5,192 bases of DNA from Treponema sp. (GTDB lineage: Bacteria > Spirochaetota > Spirochaetia > Treponematales > Breznakiellaceae). The stretch is taken from NCBI GenBank assembly GCA_031264395.1, contig JAISEB010000193.1, forward strand, positions 1 through 5,192, in the 5' to 3' direction. This document shows positions 1 to 5,192 of this stretch, in pieces. Position 1 is the first letter of the stretch; each line of letters begins with the position of its first letter. A program made the translations under genes and the position numbers. The notes under the pieces were generated by a model, which was not told the DNA's origin, made no database searches, and saw only the letters and a list, made by a program, of their open reading frames with translations.

Positions 1-17
1 ACTATTAAAAAAACAGC

Positions 18-23
18 GGAGGT
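18..23 (+). promoter_or_regulatory. Ribosome binding site of the binding-protein gene
   Basis: GGAGGT lies 5 bases (counted from GGAGG) before the ATG at 28, close to an ideal Shine-Dalgarno sequence, and it fixes the start. The upstream bases 1-17 are A-rich and too short to show a promoter, so the transcription start must lie left of the window. Confidence 0.85.
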
Positions 24-27
24 TATT

Positions 28-1248
28 ATGAAATACGGCTTAAAAGTATTCGCGGCGGCATTGTTTTTTTCGGCGCTGCTCGGCTCCTGCGCACGGGACG
101 AGGCGGCCGGCGCCGGAAACAAAATCATCATCTTCCAGTCAAAGGTAGAGATCATCCCCCAGCTTGAAGAGGCGGCAAGGGCGTACGAGGAGGAGCGGGG
201 CGTCAAGACCGAAGTGTGGGGCACCACGGGAGACGACTATTATCAGCGGCTGCGGGCGCGCATAGCCAACAACCAGGGCCCCTCGCTGTTCTCCCTGGCT
301 CCCGGTTCCGAGGTGGTCCAAATGGCAAACTACCTTGAAACGCTTTCGGATCTTCCCTTTATAAACGACATCGCCAATTCCCTTATCACCAAAGACGGCG
401 CCAGGCCGGTCGGAATTCCCTACACGATGGAAGGATTCGGCATAGTGTACAACAAGAGCCTCATCAATCCCGCAGAGATCAGGGATTACAATTCCTTTGT
501 CAAGATGCTGAAGGACAAGAAGGCAAAAGGGATCAACGGCTTCGGCCTTTCGCAGGAAAGCTATTTTCTTATAGGCCACATCCTCAACCATCCGTTCGCG
601 GTACGACCCGACATGGAAGCGTTCATGGAAAAACTTTCCAGGGGCGAAGTGAAAATGGCGGACACCCCTGAATTCCGGGAATTTGCCCGTTTTTACGCCG
701 CCATCAGGGATAATTCGTACAATCCCCTTGAGGTAAACTACGACAGGGAATGCGGCGATTTCGCGACGGGAAAAACCGCCGCTATACATCAGGGCAACTG
801 GGCCTACGGCATGTTCGGCGATTATGAGATCGGCTTTGAGATGGGCCTCATGCCGTTCCCGCTCGGCGGCAACGACAGGCTTGCGGTAAGCGTTCCTTCC
901 GCGTGGTGCGTCAACTCGCAGACGCCCGAAAGCGAACGCGAGCTGGCAAAAGATTTCCTCACATGGCTTTACACAAGCGGCACAGGGACGCGCTTTATCA
1001 CCGAAGAATTCGGCTTCATCCCCGTGGTAAAAGGCGTGACAAGCAGCAGGCTTGATCCCCTTTCCGCCGAGGTTTCACGGTACGCCGCCGAAGGAAAGAC
1101 AATACCCTGGGCGACAAATCTGTATCCGGCGGGCATAGTGGACGTGTACCTTGTGCCTGTGGCCCAACAGTTCTTTACGTCAAAACAGACGCCGGAAGAA
1201 TTCCTCGCGGCCCTCGACGCCGCGTGGGCAAAGGCAACCGGAAATTAG
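28..1248 (+). CDS. ABC transporter sugar-binding lipoprotein (extracellular solute-binding protein family 1)
   Basis: This 406-residue protein is likely the extracytoplasmic receptor that captures a sugar and delivers it to the two permeases encoded next. Residues 1-20 form a lipoprotein signal peptide: a short basic start, a hydrophobic stretch at 7-18, and a lipobox LLGS-C with the lipidated cysteine at 21. A flexible Ala/Gly-rich linker (22-30) leads into the first beta strand (KIIIFQ, 32-37). Family-typical segments follow: VGIPYTMEGFGIVYNK (128-143), the inter-lobe crossover region; FATGKTAAIHQGNWAYG (245-261), where MalE-like proteins have their 'F..GKAAM...G.W' element; and MGLMPFPLGG (272-281). 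Length matches the family (about 400-450). The start is set by a strong ribosome binding site. Position directly before MalF- and MalG-type permeases and a GH65 phosphorylase points to an alpha-glucobioside or related disaccharide as ligand; this is inference, since the ligand cannot be read from the sequence. E. coli YcjN is a comparable protein in a comparable cluster. Confidence 0.93.
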   Translation: MKYGLKVFAAALFFSALLGSCARDEAAGAGNKIIIFQSKVEIIPQLEEAARAYEEERGVKTEVWGTTGDDYYQRLRARIANNQGPSLFSLAPGSEVVQMANYLETLSDLPFINDIANSLITKDGARPVGIPYTMEGFGIVYNKSLINPAEIRDYNSFVKMLKDKKAKGINGFGLSQESYFLIGHILNHPFAVRPDMEAFMEKLSRGEVKMADTPEFREFARFYAAIRDNSYNPLEVNYDRECGDFATGKTAAIHQGNWAYGMFGDYEIGFEMGLMPFPLGGNDRLAVSVPSAWCVNSQTPESERELAKDFLTWLYTSGTGTRFITEEFGFIPVVKGVTSSRLDPLSAEVSRYAAEGKTIPWATNLYPAGIVDVYLVPVAQQFFTSKQTPEEFLAALDAAWAKATGN

Positions 1249-1252
1249 GGAC

Positions 1253-1286
1253 GCGCCGGTTTATTCAATCGAAAATAAACCGGCGC
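1253..1286 (+). other. Perfect 13-bp intergenic stem-loop between binding-protein and permease genes
   Basis: The left arm GCGCCGGTTTATT (1253-1265) is exactly complementary to AATAAACCGGCGC (1274-1286), with an 8-base loop CAATCGAA. It begins 4 bases after the TAG stop of the binding-protein gene. No T-run follows the right arm, so it is not a classical Rho-independent terminator. In many sugar importer operons a hairpin at this place stabilises the upstream message or partly ends transcription, so that the binding protein is made in excess over the membrane subunits. That role is inferred here. An operator is the other possibility. Confidence 0.75.
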
Positions 1287-1308
1287 CGCTTTAACGCGGC
1301 AAAAGCGG
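1285..1308 (+). other. Second, partly overlapping intergenic stem (two alternative pairings)
   Basis: CCGCTTT (1286-1292) can pair with AAAGCGG (1302-1308), a 7-bp stem with a 9-base loop. Alternatively GCCGC (1285-1289) can pair with GCGGC (1296-1300), a 5-bp stem with a 6-base loop. Both share bases 1285-1286 with the foot of the larger hairpin, so full formation of both is mutually restrictive. The stem ends 14 bases before the ribosome binding site of the permease gene and could affect its access. Stems this short can arise by chance. Confidence 0.4.
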
Positions 1309-1322
1309 AAGGACGCTTCACC

Positions 1323-1327
1323 GGAGG
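1323..1327 (+). promoter_or_regulatory. Ribosome binding site of the first permease gene
   Basis: GGAGG sits 5 bases before the ATG at 1333. This supports that start over the longer reading frame that begins at 1224 inside the upstream gene, which is in a different frame. Confidence 0.8.
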
Positions 1328-1332
1328 CTGGC

Positions 1333-2208
1333 ATGAAAAAAAATTATGGTCCCGCGTGGTACGCGCTGTTTACCGTACCGCTTCTCTTTGTGTTTGTCTC
1401 CGTTGTACTGATCCCCTTCTTCATCGGGATAGGCTATTCCTTTTTCAGCTGGGACGGCCTTCCCCTTAACCCGAAAATATTTTCGGGTCTCGGCAATTTT
1501 ACCAGAATTGCGGGGGATCAGAAGTTCCTCGCGTCGGCATGGCACACGGTTGTTTTCACTTTTCTTACTATTGTTACCATTAACACGCTCGGCCTTTTTT
1601 TCGCGCTGATGGTGACTACCGGGCTCAAGGTACGCAACGCGGCAAGGACCATGCTCTTTGCCCCCTATATGATAGGCGGCCTTATTCTGGGTTACATCTG
1701 GAAGTTCATCCTTGGAGACGCGTTCCGCTCAATAGGGGAGCAAACGGGGCTTACCGCCGTGTTCTTCAACTGGCTCCTTACCCCAAGTTCCGCCCTCCTT
1801 GCCCTTACCGTCGTTACCACATGGCAGATGGCAGGGTACATCATGATCATCTACATCACCGGCATAGAGTCCATTCCGGGCGACGTGCTGGAAGCGGCAA
1901 AGATGGACGGCGCCGGTTTCTGGCAGATCCTCCTCAGGATAAAATTCCCCCTGATCATGCAGTCCTTTACAATCTGCCTCTTCCTTTCGCTGTCCAACTG
2001 CTTCAAGATCTTCGACGTCAACTTCTCCCTCACAGGCGGAGGCCCCTACGGTTCCACGGAACTTTTTGCCATGAACATTTACCACGAGATCTTCAGCCTC
2101 AACAACTACGGCTACGGACAGGCAAAGGCGATTCTCTTCTTCCTTGTCGTGGCGGTGATAACGCTGGCGCAGGTAACCGCGACAAAAAAACGGGAGGTGG
2201 AATTATGA
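1333..2208 (+). CDS. ABC sugar transporter permease, MalF/UgpA type (BPD_transp_1 family)
   Basis: This 291-residue integral membrane protein is one half of the translocation channel of the importer. Six hydrophobic segments can be seen at about 11-35, 72-94, 106-127, 152-176, 205-222 and 263-283. The cytoplasmic EAA loop that docks on the ATPase is present: L186-EAAKMDGAG-F196, followed by LLRIKFPL up to 207, with the usual Gly at 193 and Pro at 206. The segment LTGGGPYGSTELFAMNIY (233-250) is typical of MalF-type subunits. The length and six-helix form match the short MalF relatives (UgpA, MsmF, YcjO) rather than enteric MalF with its large periplasmic insert. The stop TGA overlaps the start of the next permease (ATGA at 2205-2208), so the two are probably translationally coupled. 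A perfect 20-bp palindrome lies inside codons 46-52, in the variable extracytoplasmic loop after the first helix. Substrate specificity cannot be told from this protein. Confidence 0.95.
   Translation: MKKNYGPAWYALFTVPLLFVFVSVVLIPFFIGIGYSFFSWDGLPLNPKIFSGLGNFTRIAGDQKFLASAWHTVVFTFLTIVTINTLGLFFALMVTTGLKVRNAARTMLFAPYMIGGLILGYIWKFILGDAFRSIGEQTGLTAVFFNWLLTPSSALLALTVVTTWQMAGYIMIIYITGIESIPGDVLEAAKMDGAGFWQILLRIKFPLIMQSFTICLFLSLSNCFKIFDVNFSLTGGGPYGSTELFAMNIYHEIFSLNNYGYGQAKAILFFLVVAVITLAQVTATKKREVEL
1469..1488. repeat. Perfect 20-bp palindrome inside the first permease gene
   Basis: ACCCGAAAATATTTTCGGGT reads the same on both strands without a mismatch or spacer; symmetry stops at the flanking bases A1468 and C1489. 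It spans codons for roughly N46 to G52, between the first helix and the conserved GLxNF element. As DNA it has the form of a dimeric repressor operator. As RNA it could fold as an 8-bp stem with an ATAT loop. No second copy was seen in this window. Function unknown; chance is possible. Confidence 0.6.
2193..2199 (+). promoter_or_regulatory. Ribosome binding site of the second permease gene, within the end of the first
   Basis: GGAGGTG lies inside the last codons of the upstream permease. Its GGAGG core ends 7 bases before the ATG at 2205. It sets this start, and rules out much longer readings of the same frame reaching back to 1821. Confidence 0.85.
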
Positions 2209-3053
2209 AGACAAGTTTCAGGGCCGTAAAAATATCCGCGCTTAATGTTCTTGTACTTGCCTTCTCCCTTGTGTACCTTTCTCCCGTCTATATTGTGCTG
2301 GTCAACTCCTTCAAGAACAGGGCGGAACTTTACGAAAACATCCTTGCCCTTCCCGCGAGCATCTCGTTCCGGTATTACGCGAACGCCATGGAACGCATGA
2401 ATTTTCTTTCGGCGCTCGGCAATTCTTTCATCGTTACACTGGTGTCGATACTGTTTCTTACCGTCTTCGCGTCCATGACCGCGTGGATGCTGGTGCGCTC
2501 GAACGGCGGATTGAGCCGCCTTGTTTTTACGGTTTTTGTCGCAACCATGCTGATCCCCTTCCAGACGCTGATGATGCCGCTGCTGCAGGAAATGAGCGCC
2601 GTCAAGCGCGCCACAGGCATCCCCATGATCGACACCCTGGGCGCCCTTGTTTACATGAACATCGGCTTCGGGGCAAGCCTCGCGGTGTTTCTCTACCACG
2701 GTTTTGTAAAGACCATTCCCGTGTCGCTTGAAGAAGCGGCGGTTATAGACGGCTGCAATACCCTCCGGGTTTTCTGGCACATCGTCTTTCCCATGCTCAA
2801 ACCCGTTACCGCTACCGTTATGGTTCTTGACGTTATATGGATATGGAACGACTACCTCCTTCCGTCCCTGATACTGACAAGCAGGGCAAACCGCACCATA
2901 CCGCTTTCCACAGCGTCCTTCTTCGGCGAGTTCACCATACAGTGGAACATGGCAATGGCGGGCCTCATGCTGACCATTATCCCGGTGACGGTCTTCTATC
3001 TCTGTTCGCAGAAGTACATCATCAAGGGCATCGCCGCCGGGGCGGTAAAGTAG
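2205..3053 (+). CDS. ABC sugar transporter permease, MalG/UgpE type (BPD_transp_1 family)
   Basis: This 282-residue membrane protein is the partner permease of the importer. Hydrophobic segments are seen at about 11-34, 70-97, 104-127, 143-167, 201-224 and 250-268. The EAA loop reads SLEEAAVIDGCNTLRVFWHI (174-193) with FPMLKP following (195-200), including the invariant Gly at 183; it should contact the ATPase. WNDYLLP (214-220) and the C-terminal end QKYIIKGIAAGAVK (269-282) are hallmarks of MalG-type subunits, and the protein is full length for the family. The start at 2205 is fixed by a GGAGGTG ribosome binding site and by the alignment-like N-terminus (a short basic stretch before helix 1). 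The start codon overlaps the stop of the MalF-type gene by ATGA, and the GH65 gene begins 7 bases after its own stop, so all three are very likely cotranscribed. No ATPase gene is present in the window. Confidence 0.95.
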   Translation: MKTSFRAVKISALNVLVLAFSLVYLSPVYIVLVNSFKNRAELYENILALPASISFRYYANAMERMNFLSALGNSFIVTLVSILFLTVFASMTAWMLVRSNGGLSRLVFTVFVATMLIPFQTLMMPLLQEMSAVKRATGIPMIDTLGALVYMNIGFGASLAVFLYHGFVKTIPVSLEEAAVIDGCNTLRVFWHIVFPMLKPVTATVMVLDVIWIWNDYLLPSLILTSRANRTIPLSTASFFGEFTIQWNMAMAGLMLTIIPVTVFYLCSQKYIIKGIAAGAVK

Positions 3054-3063
3054 GCGCGCCGTG
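3046..3063 (+). promoter_or_regulatory. Tight permease/phosphorylase junction with weak ribosome binding site and GTG start
   Basis: In the frame of the GH65 gene a TAA occurs at 3046-3048, so the gene cannot start further upstream. The first possible start after it is GTG at 3061. Only AGTAGG (3049-3054), which includes the TAG stop of the permease, lies at suitable distance (6 bases), and its match to the Shine-Dalgarno consensus is weak. Initiation probably depends on ribosomes finishing the permease. Confidence 0.6.
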
Positions 3064-5192
3064 CAATACCGGAAAGACATACGAACGGACGACCCCCTTT
3101 CCCTCCTCGCCGATGAAACGGTCTTTCACAACGCGAACGGCTATATCGGAATACGGGCGAATTTTGAGGAAGGATACCCGGACGGGATGGACACCATAAG
3201 AGGCTCTTACATTAACGGCTTCTACGATTTTACCGATATGAAGCAGGCCGAAAAACTCTGCGGCCTTGTCGAAGAAAAACAGATCATGCTGAACGCCGCC
3301 GACACGCAGGGAATACGCCTCTTCCTTGACGGCGAAGAGATGAGCCTTTTCAGGGGCCGCGTTCTAAAGGCCGAAAGGACGCTTGACATGTCAAGGGGAT
3401 ACACGGAGCGGAACATCCTCTGGCAGTCTCCGGGCGGGAAAAAAGTAGAGATTACAATACGGCGGACCGCTTCCTTTACGCGGCCTTCGGTTTTCCTCAT
3501 CGACTATTCGGTAAAGGCGATTGACTTCTCAGGCGGCATCCGTTTTGTTTCGACGCACCTGGGCAGCGTAAAAAATTACAGCAACCCGGACGATCCCCGC
3601 GTCGCCTCCGAAAGCGCCCTTCACCTTCTTCCCGTGCGGGCCGTAACGGAAGGAACCGCCTCCTTTGTCACGAGCCGTACTTCCAGATCGGGCCTCCTTG
3701 TTACCAGCGCGGTAGACCACGCGCTTAAAGGCGCCGAAACCGCCGTTCACATAGAAGAACACGGGGCCGCCGCGGAGATACACATCCGCGCCGAAACGGG
3801 AGAGGAGATCAGGCTCCTTAAATACGCCGTCTTCGCCGACAGTCTCCGCTCTGGGGACACCGAAAAGACGGCGCGGGAAGAATTAAAGGAAGCCATGGCG
3901 GCGGGGGCCGAAGAACTGTACAGGGAACAGGAAGCGTACCTCGCGAAATTCCGGGAAGGGGCCTTTCTTGAAATAGACGGGGACGAAAGGCTTGACACGG
4001 CGGTCAAGTACAACATGTACCAGCTTCTCCAGTCGGCGGGAAAGGACGGACGGGCCGGCGTGGCGGCAAAGGGCCTTAGCGGGGAAGGTTACGAGGGGCA
4101 TTGTTTCTGGGACACCGAAATGTACATAGAGCCCTTCTTCAATCTGACCGATCCTGAAATCAGCAAAAAACTCATTTCATGGCGCTATGCCACGCTGGAC
4201 GAGGCGCGGAAAAACGCCGGGGTAATGGGACACAAAAAAGGCGCGCTTTTTCCCTGGCGCACGATCATGGGCCGCGAATGTTCCGGCTACTTTCCTTCGG
4301 GAACCGCCCAGTACCACATCAACGGAGACGTCGCGTGGTCGGTTATTTCCTATTACCTTGCGACAGGCGATTTTGATTTCATTGCCGAAAAGGGCGCGGA
4401 GATTGTTTTTGAATGCGCCCGGCTCTGGTATGATACGGGTTCCTGGCACAAGGGACGCTTCGAAATACACGGCGTAACAGGACCTGACGAATACACCTGT
4501 ATGGTAAACAACAATTATTTTACCAACCTCGAGGCGAAGTACAACCTGCTCTGGGCCGTACGCCTGTACAGGATGCTTGGCGAAAAAGGGCGGCTGGATA
4601 AAATCGCGGAAAAAATACACCTTGCATCCGGGGAAATACGGGACTTCGACGAGGCCGAAGAGGCGGTGTACCTTCCCTATGACGAGGGGCTCGGCATCAA
4701 TCCGCAGGACGATTCCTTTCTCGCAAAGAAAAAATGGGATCTGGAAAATACCCCAAAGGAAAATTTCCCCCTCCTCCTCCATTACCATCCGCTGCACCTG
4801 TACCGTCATCAGGTGTGCAAACAGGCCGACACCGTGCTGGCCCATTTCATTTTCGAAGACGCCCAAAGCAAAGAGACCATACGCAATTCCTTTTTATATT
4901 ACGAAGGGATAACCACCCACGATTCATCGCTTTCAACCTGTATATTCAGCATCGTCGCCTCAAAGCTCGGCTACCGGGAAAAGGCGTACCGTTATTTCGG
5001 CGATTCGGCCATGCTGGATCTTTTTGACGCCCACGGCAATACCAAAGACGGCATACATACCGCCAACATGGGCGGCGCGTGGATGTCCATCGTCTACGGC
5101 TTCGCCGGGCTCAGGATCAAGGAAGAAGGTCTCCTCTTTTCGCCCGGCATACCGGACGCGTGGAACGCGTACCGTTTCCGCATACGCTACCG
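3061..5192 (+). CDS. Glycoside hydrolase family 65 phosphorylase (kojibiose/maltose/nigerose/trehalose phosphorylase type), 3' end missing
   Basis: The frame stays open for 710 codons to the window edge; GH65 enzymes are usually about 750-790 residues, so only the C-terminal end is missing. They cleave alpha-glucosides with inorganic phosphate by inversion, giving beta-glucose 1-phosphate. ETVFHNANGYIGIRANFEEG (19-38) is the typical N-terminal motif and supports the GTG start. Residues up to about 270 look like the beta-sandwich domain. From about 305 the (alpha/alpha)6 barrel carries GEGYEGHCFWDTEMY (341-355), ALFPWRTIMGREC (395-407), GTAQYHINGD (414-423), and VTGPDEYTCMVNNNYFTN (472-489) with the expected general acid Glu477. 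KQAD (587-590), the HDSSLS phosphate-site region (620-625) and NTKDGIHTANMGGAW (660-674) complete the set. No active-site motif is lost. No signal peptide is seen, so it is cytoplasmic and would act on sugar brought in by the adjacent importer. GDEYT-type and FPWR-type motifs recall kojibiose/nigerose-like members such as E. coli YcjT, but the exact substrate is not assignable. Confidence 0.93.
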   Translation, partial: MQYRKDIRTDDPLSLLADETVFHNANGYIGIRANFEEGYPDGMDTIRGSYINGFYDFTDMKQAEKLCGLVEEKQIMLNAADTQGIRLFLDGEEMSLFRGRVLKAERTLDMSRGYTERNILWQSPGGKKVEITIRRTASFTRPSVFLIDYSVKAIDFSGGIRFVSTHLGSVKNYSNPDDPRVASESALHLLPVRAVTEGTASFVTSRTSRSGLLVTSAVDHALKGAETAVHIEEHGAAAEIHIRAETGEEIRLLKYAVFADSLRSGDTEKTAREELKEAMAAGAEELYREQEAYLAKFREGAFLEIDGDERLDTAVKYNMYQLLQSAGKDGRAGVAAKGLSGEGYEGHCFWDTEMYIEPFFNLTDPEISKKLISWRYATLDEARKNAGVMGHKKGALFPWRTIMGRECSGYFPSGTAQYHINGDVAWSVISYYLATGDFDFIAEKGAEIVFECARLWYDTGSWHKGRFEIHGVTGPDEYTCMVNNNYFTNLEAKYNLLWAVRLYRMLGEKGRLDKIAEKIHLASGEIRDFDEAEEAVYLPYDEGLGINPQDDSFLAKKKWDLENTPKENFPLLLHYHPLHLYRHQVCKQADTVLAHFIFEDAQSKETIRNSFLYYEGITTHDSSLSTCIFSIVASKLGYREKAYRYFGDSAMLDLFDAHGNTKDGIHTANMGGAWMSIVYGFAGLRIKEEGLLFSPGIPDAWNAYRFRIRY

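Noticed and set aside
671..683. Small inverted repeat AATTCC-G-GGAATT in the binding-protein gene
   Set aside because: Only 6-bp arms, in codons for Glu-Phe-Arg-Glu-Phe. A similar TTCCGGGAA at about 3948-3956 also encodes Phe-Arg-Glu, so it reflects codon choice.
139..789. Open frame of 216 codons on the minus strand opposite the binding-protein gene
   Set aside because: Low-complexity translation without a family signature, antisense to a clear solute-binding protein gene with its own strong ribosome binding site.
1249..1332. Internal promoter in the gap before the first permease
   Set aside because: No convincing -35/-10 pair can be seen; the AT-rich parts belong to the arms and loop of the hairpin.
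1821..2204. Possible N-terminal extension of the second permease back to 1821
   Set aside because: The extra residues are basic, His/Arg-rich and unlike any permease, and they overlap the coding frame of the first permease. The GGAGGTG site before the ATG at 2205 gives the normal start.
2505..2535. GGCGG/CCGCC hairpin followed by a T-rich stretch, resembling a terminator
   Set aside because: It is in the middle of the second permease gene, the stem is only 5 bp, and the T-run is interrupted. The T-rich codons encode a hydrophobic helix. Most likely chance.
2112..3080. Open frame of 322 codons on the minus strand opposite the second permease
   Set aside because: Its translation is rich in His, Arg and Gly with no recognisable domain or membrane segments, and it lies fully opposite a clear permease. 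It is a by-product of the codon usage of the real gene.
3771..3790. CGCGGA/TCCGCG inverted repeat with 8-base loop in the GH65 gene
   Set aside because: A 6-bp GC-rich stem inside coding sequence of this composition is expected by chance, and nothing nearby suggests a regulatory role.
4177..4866. Open frame of 229 codons on the minus strand opposite the GH65 gene
   Set aside because: No recognisable family, and the plus strand here carries the catalytic motifs of GH65. Treated as a shadow frame.

Overview
The window holds four genes, all on the + strand and closely spaced. They are an ABC sugar-importer gene set without its ATPase (substrate-binding lipoprotein, MalF-type permease, MalG-type permease), followed by a family GH65 glycoside phosphorylase that runs off the right edge. 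Nothing on the minus strand looks like a gene. No RNA gene, CRISPR array, insertion sequence or integration signal is visible.

Layout. Bases 1-27 are an A-rich leader with a strong ribosome binding site; the promoter lies outside the window. Bases 28-1248 encode the binding protein. Bases 1249-1332 are an 84-base gap carrying a perfect 13-bp stem-loop and a second, partly competing stem. Bases 1333-2208 encode the first permease, which contains a perfect 20-bp palindrome at 1469-1488. Bases 2205-3053 encode the second permease, overlapping the first by ATGA. Bases 3061-5192 are the GH65 phosphorylase, starting at GTG 7 bases after the permease stop and lacking its C-terminal end.

How the genes fit together (inference from families and order). 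The lipoprotein captures a small alpha-glucoside outside the cytoplasmic membrane, and the two permeases form the channel. An ATPase encoded elsewhere, probably a shared MsmX/UgpC/MalK-type subunit, would drive import. Inside the cell the GH65 enzyme would split the sugar with inorganic phosphate to beta-glucose 1-phosphate plus the remaining sugar, saving one ATP per glucose. A beta-phosphoglucomutase gene would be expected downstream or nearby. The set recalls the E. coli ycjNOP...ycjT (kojibiose phosphorylase) locus in gene content, but the substrate cannot be fixed from sequence alone.

Organism. Composition is moderately GC-rich by eye, but ATA, AGG, TTT and CTT codons are used freely, which argues against enterobacteria and actinobacteria. 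A diderm or gut anaerobe such as a spirochaete (Treponema-like) or a clostridial bacterium would fit. This is a weak guess: no marker gene is present. The region reads as an ordinary catabolic operon. The points worth a second look are the palindrome, the intergenic hairpins and the acceptor-site loop of the phosphorylase.
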